The notes under the pieces: model-generated
The model's input: the letters and a program-made list of their open reading frames with translations, nothing else
Told to the model about the DNA's origin: nothing
The model's database searches: none
Part shown: in pieces, positions 1 through 7,785 of the stretch
Numbering within the stretch: position 1 is the first letter of the stretch
Layout: each line of letters opens with the position of its first letter
From: Vicinamibacteria bacterium
GTDB taxonomy: Bacteria > Acidobacteriota > Vicinamibacteria > Vicinamibacterales > UBA8438
Direction of reading: 5' to 3'
Length of the DNA: 64,000 bases
Assembly: GCA_022820825.1 (NCBI GenBank)
Contig: JAJEEU010000067.1
Span: 1-64,000 of the forward strand
Made by a program: the position numbers and the translations under genes

Positions 1-412
1 CGCCCATGCCGCTGCCGACGTGCGTCGCCCGGCTGCCGAGGACACGCGGCACGTCGAAGCCGCCGGCGACGGCGATGTAGGCGCGAGCGCCGCGCCGCCG
101 CCGGCCGAACGCCACGCACTGGCCCCTGCGCGCCGCATGCACCGTGCCGCCCGGGGCGGCCTTCCCATCCAGGAACGCCTCGAATTCGGCGCCGCACACG
201 GCGAACAGCAGGTCGCGCTGGAATTCCAGTCGGGGGCCGGCCAGCGTCACCTCGAGGGTAGCGCACCCGGGGCGGTTGCCCACGAGCAGGTTGGCCAGCC
301 GGTGCGACACCGGGTCCATCGGGCCGGCCACCGGTATGCCGAACCGCTGATAGCCCCACCGGCCCGTGTCCTGAACCGTCGTGAACAGGCCGGGGTGCAG
401 CACGCGGATCAT
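1..412 (-). CDS. pxpC: 5-oxoprolinase subunit C (PxpC), partial
   Basis: N-terminal 137 residues of a PxpC/KipA protein (biotin-dependent carboxyltransferase-like fold, formerly allophanate hydrolase subunit 2). The start reads MIRVLHPGLFTTVQDTGR, a family hallmark, followed by GIPVAGPMDP and LEVTLAGP. With PxpA and PxpB it forms an ATP-dependent 5-oxoprolinase that opens pyroglutamate to glutamate in the cytoplasm. The ATG overlaps the pxpB stop as ATGA, so the two are translationally coupled. The gene runs off the left edge of the window; pxpA may lie beyond it. It is the last visible gene of the nagZ-ldcA-mpl-pxpB-pxpC run. Confidence 0.9.
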   Translation of the reverse strand, partial: MIRVLHPGLFTTVQDTGRWGYQRFGIPVAGPMDPVSHRLANLLVGNRPGCATLEVTLAGPRLEFQRDLLFAVCGAEFEAFLDGKAAPGGTVHAARRGQCVAFGRRRRGARAYIAVAGGFDVPRVLGSRATHVGSGMG

Positions 413-1104
413 GCCGGCGCCGCCTGGCAGCCCTCGGCGCGGCGGTATTCCGCTTCCGTGATCGGCACGAAGCGGACCGCGCCGCCCGGTTGCAGCCGAA
501 ACGGGTTCGACGCACCGGGGTCGAACATCTTGAGCGGGCAGCGTCCGATCAGGTGCCAACCGCCGGGCGCCTCCGCCGGGTACACCCCGGTCTGGAAGCG
601 TGCGATGCCGACCGAACCGGCCGGCACGCGCAGGCGCGGGCGGCTGCGGCGCGGGACGGCAATCCGGGGATCCACCGACCCCATGTAGGCGAATCCGGGC
701 AGGAACCCCAGCATGTAGACCCGATACGCCGCGCCGTGGTGCAGCGCCGCCGCCTCCGCCGGGCTGCATCCGGCGAATGCGGCAACCGCTTCGAGATCCG
801 GGCCGTAGCCGCCGCCGTAGCACACCGGCAGCGTCACTTCCGCCGCCGCCGCCTCCTCCGCGGGCGCGCGCTCCGCCGCCGCCTCCAGATCCGCAATCAG
901 CGGCTCGATCGCGGTGCGCAGCGGGTCGAAGGCGACCGCAACGCTGCAATATCCCTCCACGACGTCCAGCACGCCCGGATGACGGGCGGCGCGCACGGCT
1001 TCGCCGACAGCCAGCGCGCGCGCATTGACGGCCGGGTCGATCTCCTGGGCGAACTCCACGACGAGCGAGGCGTCGCCCACGCGCACCAGCCGCCAATCGC
1101 TCAT
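409..1104 (-). CDS. pxpB: 5-oxoprolinase subunit B (PxpB)
   Basis: 231-residue KipI/PxpB family protein (formerly allophanate hydrolase subunit 1, cyclophilin-like fold). Visible family motifs are GDASLVVEF near the N-terminus, LPVCYGG in the middle, YMLGFLPGFAYMG, PRRSRPRLRVPAGSVGIA, QTGVYP, and GGWHLIGRCPLKMFDP near the end. It pairs with PxpC in ATP-dependent 5-oxoproline hydrolysis. The reading frame stays open far upstream, but the ATG at 1104 gives the conserved N-terminus MSDWRLVRVGD and overlaps the mpl stop as ATGA. The placement directly after mpl suggests pyroglutamate is a product or side product of peptidoglycan recycling here; that link is inference. Confidence 0.9.
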   Translation of the reverse strand: MSDWRLVRVGDASLVVEFAQEIDPAVNARALAVGEAVRAARHPGVLDVVEGYCSVAVAFDPLRTAIEPLIADLEAAAERAPAEEAAAAEVTLPVCYGGGYGPDLEAVAAFAGCSPAEAAALHHGAAYRVYMLGFLPGFAYMGSVDPRIAVPRRSRPRLRVPAGSVGIARFQTGVYPAEAPGGWHLIGRCPLKMFDPGASNPFRLQPGGAVRFVPITEAEYRRAEGCQAAPA

Positions 1105-2504
1105 GGCTCCGCGGTGGCCGGCGCCGCCAGCGCCTTCAGCAGGCGTTCGTGGATGCCGCCGAAGCCGCCGTTGGACATGATGACGACACGGTCGCCCGGA
1201 CGCGCCGCACCGGCCACGTGGGCGACGATCTCGGGGACTCGCGGCACATGGCGCGCGGTGACCCCGCGCCGTTCGATGTCGGCCACGAGCGCCGTCTCCG
1301 ACAACCGCTCGGGCCGCGGCAGGCTGGAGCGGAACACGTCGGCAACGACGACGTGGTCGGCTAGCGCCAGCGCGCCGGCGAACTCCTGCTGGAACACGCG
1401 CCGGCACGCCGTCGCCGAGCGCGGCTCGAAGACCGCCAGGAGCCGGCCGCCCGCCGCCTGGCGCAGCGCCTGGAGCGTTTCGCGCACCGCGGTCGGATGG
1501 TGGGCAAAATCGTCATATACCGTGACGCCGCGCACCACCCCCCGTTCCTCCAGCCGCCGCCGCACGCCGTGAAAGCGGCCGAGGGCGTCGAGCACGGCGC
1601 CTGCCGGCGCACCGGCGCCGACCGCCGCGGCCGTGGCGCCGAGCGCGTTCCGCACGTTGAAGGCACCCAGCAACGGCAGCGCGACGCTGCCGACCGGCCG
1701 CCCGCGGAACATCACGTCGAAGGCAGTCGCCCGCGGCCCGTAGCTGATCCGCTCCGCCCGCCAGTCGGCGCCGGCGTCGAAACCGAACGTTTCGACCGGG
1801 CAGTGCGCGCCGTCCCCGAGCGCCAGCGCCTCCGGCTCGTCCGCCGCCAGCAGCAACCGCCCGCGGCGCGGCACCAGGCGCACCAGCCGGCGGAACGCGA
1901 GACGCAGCTCGTCGAGATCGCGGTAGATGTCCGCGTGGTCGAATTCGATGCCGTTGACGACCACGATTTGCGGCAGGTACTTCAGGAACTTGGCGGTCTT
2001 GTCGAAGAACGCGCTGTCGTACTCGTCGCCCTCGATGACGAACGGGCCGCCGCCCACGCGCCCGCTCGCCTCCAGGTCCCGCGCCACGCCGCCCACGAGA
2101 TATCCGGCGTCGGTGCCCGCCTCGTTCAGCACCCAGGCGGTCATGAAGGAGGTGGTGGTCTTGCCGTGCGTCCCGGTGATCACGACCGGGCGGCGCTCGC
2201 GCAGAAACGTGTCTCGTACGAGCTCGGGCAGCGAGCAGTAGCGGAGGCGGCGATCGAGAACGGCCTCCACCTCGGGGTTGCCGCGCGAAACGGCGTTCCC
2301 GACGACCACCAGGTCGAGATCCTCCGTGATGTGCCCGGACCGGTAGCCCTCGAGCGGCGCGATGCCGGCCGCCGCCAGGACTTCGCTCATCGGCGGATAG
2401 ACATGCTCGTCCGAGCCATGGACATCGAAGCCGAGCTGCTTGAGCATCACCGCCGCGGTAGCCATGGCGGTGCCGCAGATCCCGATGAGGTGGACCCGCT
2501 TCAT
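1101..2504 (-). CDS. mpl: UDP-MurNAc:L-Ala-gamma-D-Glu-meso-DAP ligase (Mpl)
   Basis: 467-residue Mur-ligase family protein. It re-attaches the recycled murein tripeptide to UDP-N-acetylmuramate, using ATP, in the cytoplasm. The start MKRVHLIGICGTAM is typical of Mpl; the ATP-binding loop TGTHGKTTT is at residues 110-118, the substrate-binding segment EGDEYDSAFFDK follows near residue 160, and the C-terminal domain carries YDDFAHHPTAV and FEPRSATACRR. The start overlaps the stop of ldcA (ATGA). nagZ and ldcA sit immediately upstream in the same operon, which fixes its role as peptidoglycan recycling rather than de novo MurC activity. Confidence 0.95.
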   Translation of the reverse strand: MKRVHLIGICGTAMATAAVMLKQLGFDVHGSDEHVYPPMSEVLAAAGIAPLEGYRSGHITEDLDLVVVGNAVSRGNPEVEAVLDRRLRYCSLPELVRDTFLRERRPVVITGTHGKTTTSFMTAWVLNEAGTDAGYLVGGVARDLEASGRVGGGPFVIEGDEYDSAFFDKTAKFLKYLPQIVVVNGIEFDHADIYRDLDELRLAFRRLVRLVPRRGRLLLAADEPEALALGDGAHCPVETFGFDAGADWRAERISYGPRATAFDVMFRGRPVGSVALPLLGAFNVRNALGATAAAVGAGAPAGAVLDALGRFHGVRRRLEERGVVRGVTVYDDFAHHPTAVRETLQALRQAAGGRLLAVFEPRSATACRRVFQQEFAGALALADHVVVADVFRSSLPRPERLSETALVADIERRGVTARHVPRVPEIVAHVAGAARPGDRVVIMSNGGFGGIHERLLKALAAPATAEP

Positions 2505-3430
2505 GCGACGGCCGCCTCCTCGACGATCAGCCCGGGGTTTGCGTCCGCGGCCACGGTGACCGTCACGCCGAACGGCAGCGTTAGCGCGGGACCGCTGGTA
2601 TGGCCGGACGGAAAACCGAACAGGACCGGACCGCGGAAGTCGGCCAGGAGGTCCCCGCATACGGATCGCGCGTCGCGTCCCGTTCCATCGCTGCAGTCGG
2701 GAAACTCCGCGAGGACCACGGCGGAGGCCGCGCCCAACAGGCCGGACTGCCGCAGTTGCGTCAGCATCCGATCGATGCGGTAAGGCCGCTCGCCGACGTC
2801 GTCGAGGAACAGGACATAGCCTTCCGGCGGGCTGAACGCGAACGGCGTGCCCAGCGACGCCGCCAGCAGCGCCAGCGTGCCGCCGAGCAGCATGCCGCGG
2901 GCCGTTCCGCGGCGGACCGCCTCGACGCCGGGCGGACGCAGCGCGCCGAGCGGCTCCGGAACCGCAAGACACCCCAGGAGCGACGCCCGGTCATAGCCGT
3001 CCGCGCCCCGCGCCAGCGTCACCAGCATCGGACCATGGAAGCCCACGACGCCGCAGCCGGTGGTCAGGTAGGCGAGCAACGCCGTCAGATCGCTGCATCC
3101 GAGGACCGGCTTCGCCGTGCTCCGCAGCGCCGCCGCATCCAGCAACGGCAGGAGCTGGGCGCTGCCGTAGCCTCCGCGCACGGCGACGATGCCGGCAATG
3201 TCCGGGTCGTCCCAGGCCTGCCGGAACGCCGCGGCGCGCTGCTCTGCCGAACCCGCGAGGTACCCGGTGGATGCGAGCGCGCGCTCGTCGAATACGGGTT
3301 CGAATCCGAGGCCGCGCAATTCCGTGATGCCGCGCTCGAACGCGTCCCCGGCGATGGGACTCGCCGGCGCCAGCACTGCTACCCGATCGCCCGGCCGGAG
3401 CGCGGGCGGGCGCCGCAGGTCCGCCGTCAC
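2501..3430 (-). CDS. ldcA: LD-carboxypeptidase (LdcA, peptidase S66)
   Basis: 309-residue serine peptidase of family S66. LdcA removes the terminal D-Ala from murein tetrapeptides in the cytoplasm and makes the tripeptide used by Mpl. The motif RGGYGS (residues 85-90) and the nucleophile motif GCSD (Ser about 113) are present, with a C-terminal region containing FGFPSGHT, which should supply the catalytic His. I chose the GTG at 3430 because it gives the family-like start LRPGDRVAVLAPASP soon after and overlaps the nagZ stop as GTGA; the open frame extends far upstream but is only a shadow of nagZ. Middle gene of the recycling operon. Confidence 0.93.
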   Translation of the reverse strand: MTADLRRPPALRPGDRVAVLAPASPIAGDAFERGITELRGLGFEPVFDERALASTGYLAGSAEQRAAAFRQAWDDPDIAGIVAVRGGYGSAQLLPLLDAAALRSTAKPVLGCSDLTALLAYLTTGCGVVGFHGPMLVTLARGADGYDRASLLGCLAVPEPLGALRPPGVEAVRRGTARGMLLGGTLALLAASLGTPFAFSPPEGYVLFLDDVGERPYRIDRMLTQLRQSGLLGAASAVVLAEFPDCSDGTGRDARSVCGDLLADFRGPVLFGFPSGHTSGPALTLPFGVTVTVAADANPGLIVEEAAVA

Positions 3431-4521
3431 AGGTGCGCCTCCATTTCGTGCGCGACCGCGATGTGCTCGTCCCGTCCGAGCGCCGCGCGCAGTGCGGCCG
3501 GCCGCGGCGGGCGCCAGCTCTCGGCCCCCGCCAGAAAGCGCGCCTTGACGCGCTCCTGCCGCGCGAGCGCGTCCTCGACCCGCGTCCGCGGCAGGCGCCC
3601 GTCCTCCACCGCGTGGACCAGCGCCTCGACGACAGCCGCCAGCCGGTCGGTGTCGGCGCCGCAGATCAGCACCATGTCGCAGCCGGCGGCAATCGCCCCC
3701 ACCGCGGCATCCTCCACGGCATGCCGCCCGGCTATCGCGCCCATCTCCAGATCGTCGGTCATGACCAGGCCGTCGAAGCCCAGCTCCTCGCGCAGCAGGT
3801 CCCCGACGATGCGCGGCGACAACGTGGCGGGATGTTCGTCGTCGAGCGCCGGATACAGCACGTGGGCCGTCATCATTGCCGCCACGCCCTCCGCGGCGGC
3901 GGCGCGGAACGGCTCCAGCTCCACGCGGCGCAGGCGTTCCGGCGGGTGCGATACCACGGGCAGCTCGACATGGGAGTCCGCGGCCGCGTCGCCATGGCCG
4001 GGGTAATGCTTGCCGCACGCGGCCACGCCGCCGGCCTGCAATCCTGCGACGACGGCCGCGCCGAGGCGCGCCGCCTGCCCGGGATCGCCCGCCAGCGCCC
4101 GATCGCCGATGACCGGACTGTCCGGATTGGTGTCCACGTCGAGCACCGGCGCGTAGTCGAGGGTCACGCCGACCGCCCGCAGCTCGCGGGCCAGCGCACG
4201 CGCGAACCGGCCTGCCAACAGCACGTCGCCGCTGTTCCCCAGTGCGCGCATCGGCGGCCAGCGCGTGAACGGCGCCGTCAGGCGCGCGACGCGCCCGCCC
4301 TCCTGATCGACGCTGACCCACGGCGGCACGGAGCCCGACAGCTCCCGCGCCGCGTACGCCAGCTCGGCGACCTGTTCCGGCGCCTCGATGTTGCGAGCGA
4401 ACAGAATGATCCCGCCCAGCTCCGCCTCACGGGCGAGCGCCCGCAGCTCTACCGGTATGGACACGCCCGCGAAACCGGCAACGGCCAGGCGACCGGCGGA
4501 ACGGCGGAACTGCGAAGACAT
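3427..4521 (-). CDS. nagZ: beta-N-acetylhexosaminidase NagZ (GH3)
   Basis: 364-residue glycoside hydrolase family 3 enzyme of the single-domain NagZ type. It cleaves GlcNAc from GlcNAc-anhydroMurNAc-peptides in the cytoplasm. The signature KHYPGHGD is at residues 171-178 and supplies the mobile-loop catalytic His; MTDDLEMG near residue 254 supplies the nucleophile Asp (about 256). VDQEGGRVARL near residue 71 is also family-typical. It is the first gene of the recycling operon and is divergent from a GHMP kinase; the 236 bases between them hold a 163 bp repeat. There is no signal peptide, in keeping with a cytoplasmic location. Confidence 0.94.
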   Translation of the reverse strand: MSSQFRRSAGRLAVAGFAGVSIPVELRALAREAELGGIILFARNIEAPEQVAELAYAARELSGSVPPWVSVDQEGGRVARLTAPFTRWPPMRALGNSGDVLLAGRFARALARELRAVGVTLDYAPVLDVDTNPDSPVIGDRALAGDPGQAARLGAAVVAGLQAGGVAACGKHYPGHGDAAADSHVELPVVSHPPERLRRVELEPFRAAAAEGVAAMMTAHVLYPALDDEHPATLSPRIVGDLLREELGFDGLVMTDDLEMGAIAGRHAVEDAAVGAIAAGCDMVLICGADTDRLAAVVEALVHAVEDGRLPRTRVEDALARQERVKARFLAGAESWRPPRPAALRAALGRDEHIAVAHEMEAHL

Positions 4522-4569
4522 CAGCGGCAGGCGGGCGACGGGCAGCGCACCGCGGGCAAGGAGGACACT

Positions 4570-4732
4570 AGCAGCCCGCGGTGAGAGTCCCGCGTCGCAC
4601 CGAGAGCGGTCAGGCGCCCGGCTGACAAGGCGCGAAGAGCGAGCATATTCGAAGATATGTGAGCGATGAGCAACACAGTCAGGCGGGATGCATGGCCGGT
4701 CGAATGCAGCGGGACTTTTGCCACGGGCTGCT
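4570..4732 (+). repeat. 163 bp palindromic element, family A, copy 1
   Basis: Dispersed element matching 26854-27015 in the same orientation. It starts AGCAGCCCG and ends CGGGCTGCT. Its 24-base ends pair as terminal inverted repeats at 20 of 24 positions by my count. The centre holds the hairpin CATAT-TCGAAG-ATATG, inside a 36-base run identical between the two copies. The arms carry GTCCCGC/GCGGGAC, where copy 2 has CCCCGC/GCGGGG, so the pairing is kept although the sequence differs. There is no ORF in it, and I see no clear target-site duplication. It looks like a MITE or REP-type non-autonomous element. It ends 25 bases before the GHMP kinase start. Confidence 0.88.
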
Positions 4733-4745
4733 CGAGTCGGCTCAT

Positions 4746-4751
4746 TATAAT
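4746..4751 (+). promoter_or_regulatory. -10 box TATAAT, probable leaderless start
   Basis: A perfect TATAAT lies exactly six bases before the ATG of the GHMP kinase at 4758. The expected transcription start falls on the ATG itself, so the message would be leaderless; no Shine-Dalgarno sequence precedes the ATG. The nearest TTGCCA, inside the repeat element at 4718-4723, is 22 bases away, too far for a standard -35. Confidence 0.55.
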
Positions 4752-4757
4752 GCGCCG

Positions 4758-5753
4758 ATGCGCATCCGCTCGTCCGCCCCGGCGCGCATCGACCTGGCCG
4801 GGGGAACGCTCGACATCTGGCCGCTGTACCTCTTCCACGAGGGCGCGCGGACCCTCAACGCGGCCATCACGGTGCGCGCGGAATGCGAGCTCTCGGACGC
4901 CGGCGTCGAGGGTATACGCGTCACGTCGGAAGACACCGGCGCCGTGCTTGCGGCGGCCTCCTCGGCCGCCCTCACGGGAGAGGAGGAGCCGCGTCTGGCC
5001 GCCCGGCTGCTGCGCTATTTCCGGGTCGACCGGGTCGCGGTCGTTACCCGTTCGCAGTCGCCCGTCGGCGCCGGGCTGGCCGGCTCGTCCGCGCTCAACA
5101 TCGCGTTGTGCGGGGCGCTTGCGGCGTGGCAGGACCGCAGCTTCGAACCCGAGGAGCTGATTGCCCTGGCGCAGGACCTCGAGGTGCAGGTGATTCGCGT
5201 CCCTACCGGCGGACAGGACTACCGCCCCGCCGTGTACGGCGGCATCGCCAGCCTGGAGCTGGGGCCGGCCGGTGTCCGCCGCCGGCCGCTGCCCGTCGCC
5301 GCCGCCGAGCTGAGCGCGCGGATCGTCCTGGCGTACACCGGCGACGCCCGCAACTCGGGAGTCAACAACTGGGAGATCACCAAGCGCCACCTCGACGGCG
5401 ACCGGCAGGTGTTCGCTGCGCTGGGACGCATATCCGCTATCGCCGGCGCCATGGAGCGGGCGCTGGAGATGGGGGACTGGCCGGCCGTGGGGCGGCGCTT
5501 GTCCGAGGAATGGGCCGTGCGGAAGAGCCTGGCGCCCAACGTTACGACGCCCGCCATCGACGCGCTGATCGACGCCGGCCTCGCGGCCGGCGCAAGCGGC
5601 GCCAAGGTGTGCGGCGCCGGCGGCGGCGGCTGCATCCTGCTGCTTGCCGAGCCGCAGCATGTTGGCGCCGTCCGGGCGGCGCTGGCGGCCGCCGGCGCGC
5701 GCCTGCTGGACGCCGCGGTGGACGAGGAGGGCCTGCGCGTGCGCCGCGTCTGA
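4758..5753 (+). CDS. GHMP family sugar kinase-like protein
   Basis: 331-residue GHMP-superfamily kinase (the fold of galactokinase and mevalonate kinase). Motif 1 is RIDLAGGTLDIWP near residue 10, the ATP-binding motif 2 is PVGAGLAGSSALN at 102-114, and motif 3 near the C-terminus is GAKVCGAGGGGCIL. The N-terminus resembles the heptose/fucose-kinase-like branch, but the substrate cannot be read from sequence. An ATG at 4758 is chosen because the -10 box and repeat end just upstream; the open frame further left is repeat sequence. It is divergent from nagZ, so a role in reusing murein amino sugars is possible but only a guess. Confidence 0.75.
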   Translation: MRIRSSAPARIDLAGGTLDIWPLYLFHEGARTLNAAITVRAECELSDAGVEGIRVTSEDTGAVLAAASSAALTGEEEPRLAARLLRYFRVDRVAVVTRSQSPVGAGLAGSSALNIALCGALAAWQDRSFEPEELIALAQDLEVQVIRVPTGGQDYRPAVYGGIASLELGPAGVRRRPLPVAAAELSARIVLAYTGDARNSGVNNWEITKRHLDGDRQVFAALGRISAIAGAMERALEMGDWPAVGRRLSEEWAVRKSLAPNVTTPAIDALIDAGLAAGASGAKVCGAGGGGCILLLAEPQHVGAVRAALAAAGARLLDAAVDEEGLRVRRV

Positions 5754-5768
5754 GCGCCCCTCGGCGAA

Positions 5769-6464
5769 TCAACGCCTCCAGGCAGCCCTGAGCGCGGCGA
5801 CGGACGCGCTGAAGTCCGCCTGCGGGAGCCGGGCCAGATCGGCGAACATGCCGATCGCCGCCACTCCGGCGGCGCCGCTCGCGGCGATCTCGGAGACGCG
5901 TTCACGCGTGACGCCGCCGATGGCCAGCACCGGGAGAGGCAGCGCCTCCGTCGCCTGCCGCAACAACTCCGCGCCGAGCGGGCGCCGCCCCGGCTTGGAC
6001 AACGTTGCGAACACCGTCCCGAGCGACACGTAATCCAGCGCCCCGCCCGCCGCCGCGGCGCGGCCCTCGTCCAGTCCATGAATCGAGCGGCCCACGATCC
6101 AATCGGCTCCGGCGTGCTCCCGAACCCGCGCCGCGGGTACCGAGTCGCCCTTGAGATGGACGCCGTCGGCGCCGTGCGCCAGCGCAATGTCGATGCGGTC
6201 GTTGACGAGGATGCGCGTGGACGTTCCGCGCGCCGCCTCGACGGCGCGCCCGACGAGGGCGCCGAGCGCCCGGTCGGTCAGGCCCGTTTCGCGGATCTGC
6301 ACCAGGTCGATGCCCGCCGCCGCCGCGGAACGGACGAGCGCCAGGGTCGCGCCGACGGCGTCCTCCCGCCCCCCGGACCGCAGCCGCGCGCGGTCCGTGA
6401 CGAGGCACAGCACGGGCCGTGCCGCGGGAAAGCTCCTTCCACCCACACCAGCAGCGTCTGGCAC
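5769..6464 (-). CDS. thiE: thiamine-phosphate synthase-like protein (ThiE/TenI)
   Basis: 231-residue TIM-barrel protein of the ThiE/TenI family. ThiE joins the thiazole and pyrimidine halves of thiamine. Visible motifs: LVTDRARL, DLVQIRETGLTDR (pyrophosphate/pyrimidine pocket), ILVNDRIDIALAHGADGVHLKGDSVP, VGRSIH, DYVSLGTVFATLSKPGRRPLG, and VLAIGGVTRERVSEIAASGAAGVAAIGMF. The GxDGVHL and GPxFxTxSK elements support a phosphate-binding ThiE fold. The regulatory paralogue TenI cannot be fully excluded. It ends the long ribosomal/tRNA operon and converges on the GHMP kinase gene; no other thiamine gene and no TPP riboswitch is visible. Confidence 0.8.
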   Translation of the reverse strand: MPDAAGVGGRSFPAARPVLCLVTDRARLRSGGREDAVGATLALVRSAAAAGIDLVQIRETGLTDRALGALVGRAVEAARGTSTRILVNDRIDIALAHGADGVHLKGDSVPAARVREHAGADWIVGRSIHGLDEGRAAAAGGALDYVSLGTVFATLSKPGRRPLGAELLRQATEALPLPVLAIGGVTRERVSEIAASGAAGVAAIGMFADLARLPQADFSASVAALRAAWRR

Positions 6465-6492
6465 CAGGAGTGTGTGATTCGGCGGCAGGGCG

Positions 6493-6798
6493 TTATGACA
6501 GGCGGGAACGGGGCACCGCGCCAGCCAGCAGCGAGCCGTACTCGCGACGTGCGGCGCGGCGCAGTCGCACGCCCCGGATGATGGCCAGCAACTCGGTCAG
6601 CCCGGCGACCAGACTGACCACGCCCACGCCCGCTATCGCGCCGCGCGCGACGTAGCTCGCAAGCAGCGGCTGCAGGGCCGGCAGCGCCTCCACGAAGTAG
6701 TTGCGGTCCCAGTAGGTCGTCCAGGGCGCCACCACCAGCACCACGCCGACTTCCGCGAAGTAGACGACCAGCAAGACGTCTATGAGGCGCGAGCGCAT
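6493..6798 (-). CDS. small integral membrane protein, unknown function
   Basis: 101 residues with two strongly hydrophobic stretches: LIDVLLVVYFAEVGVVLVVAP near the N-terminus and SYVARGAIAGVGVVSLVAGLTELLAII in the middle, followed by a basic tail RGVRLRRAARR. The linker carries WTTYWDRNYF. This gives two likely transmembrane helices. I do not recognise a family. It sits seven bases after rnhB on the same strand, so it is probably co-transcribed with rnhB and thiE. Confidence 0.6.
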   Translation of the reverse strand: MRSRLIDVLLVVYFAEVGVVLVVAPWTTYWDRNYFVEALPALQPLLASYVARGAIAGVGVVSLVAGLTELLAIIRGVRLRRAARREYGSLLAGAVPRSRLS

Positions 6799-6804
6799 CG
6801 CAAT

Positions 6805-7428
6805 TTACGCCATCCTACCAGACGACGAGAACGGCCGGAACGAGCGGCGGTGCGCCGGCGCCGCGCCGTAGCGCTCTATCGCCGCCAGGTGCTGCGGCGT
6901 TGCATACCCCTTGTGGCGGTCGAATCCGAAGCGCGGATCCTCAGCGTGCAACCGGCGCATCTGCCGGTCGCGCGTCACCTTGGCGATTATCGACGCGGCG
7001 GCAATGGCCGCGCAGGCGCGGTCCCCCTTCACGACGGCGCGTTGGGGAACGCGCAGCTCGGGCAGCGGAAAACCGTCGACCAGCACGAAATCCGGCGGCG
7101 GCGAGAGTCGCGTGACCGCGCCCCGCATCGCCAGCAACGCGGCGTTGTGGATGTTGATGCGATCGATCGCGTCGGCCTCGACGGCGTCCAGGCTCCAGTC
7201 GGCCGCGCACTGCACGATTTCGCCGTACAGGCGTTCACGGCCGGCCGGGGTCAGGAGCTTCGAGTCGCGCAGCCCGCGGATGGGCCGCTCCGGGTCCAGG
7301 ACGACGGCGGCAGCCACGACCGGACCTGCAAGGCAGCCGCGGCCGACCTCGTCCACACCGGCCACGCGGCTGTACCCGCGACGGCGGAGGGCATTCTCGA
7401 TAGTGCGCCGCGCCGTCGGCGGAGGCAT
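6805..7428 (-). CDS. rnhB: ribonuclease HII
   Basis: 207-residue type 2 RNase H, which removes RNA from RNA-DNA hybrids and single ribonucleotides from DNA. The active-site motif VDEVGRG near residue 24 supplies the first Asp and Glu; LVDGFPLP and VVKGDRACAAIAAASIIAKVTRDR supply further acidic and conserved residues, and HKGYATPQHLAAIERYG is the usual C-terminal signature. It follows rplS by 12 bases, the common rplS-rnhB order of many bacteria. Confidence 0.95.
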   Translation of the reverse strand: MPPPTARRTIENALRRRGYSRVAGVDEVGRGCLAGPVVAAAVVLDPERPIRGLRDSKLLTPAGRERLYGEIVQCAADWSLDAVEADAIDRINIHNAALLAMRGAVTRLSPPPDFVLVDGFPLPELRVPQRAVVKGDRACAAIAAASIIAKVTRDRQMRRLHAEDPRFGFDRHKGYATPQHLAAIERYGAAPAHRRSFRPFSSSGRMA

Positions 7429-7440
7429 CGGCCCGCTGCG

Positions 7441-7785
7441 TCAGTTGCGGCGGCGCTCCCGCATCCGGGCCGCCTTGCCGCGCAGCTTGCGGAGGAAGTA
7501 CAGCTTCGCGCGCCGCACGCGCGCCGACCGCACGACCTGGATCTTGTCGATGATCGGGGAATGCAGCGGGAAGATCCGCTCGACTCCCTGCCCGAACGAC
7601 ACCTTGCGCACGGTGAATGTCGCGCGCGCTCCCCCGCGGTGCTGCGCAATGACGAGTCCCTCGAACACCTGGATGCGCTCCTTCTCACCCTCGCGCACCT
7701 TGACGTGAACCCGCACGGTGTCGCCCGCCCGCATGTCCGGCCGCGTCTGCAGTTGGGGACGCTCAACTGCCTCAATCGCCTTCAT
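7441..7785 (-). CDS. rplS: 50S ribosomal protein L19
   Basis: 114-residue L19, at the interface of the 30S and 50S subunits. Conserved segments: [83 protein letters not shown] are present with full length. The ATG overlaps the trmD stop (ATGA), the classic trmD-rplS coupling. Part of rpsP-khpA-rimM-trmD-rplS-rnhB. Confidence 0.97.
   Translation of the reverse strand: MKAIEAVERPQLQTRPDMRAGDTVRVHVKVREGEKERIQVFEGLVIAQHRGGARATFTVRKVSFGQGVERIFPLHSPIIDKIQVVRSARVRRAKLYFLRKLRGKAARMRERRRN

Noticed and set aside
1497..2783. Long plus-strand open frame opposite mpl and ldcA (about 428 codons)
   Set aside because: The opposite strand carries intact mpl and ldcA with all motifs; the frame is composition-driven in GC-rich DNA.
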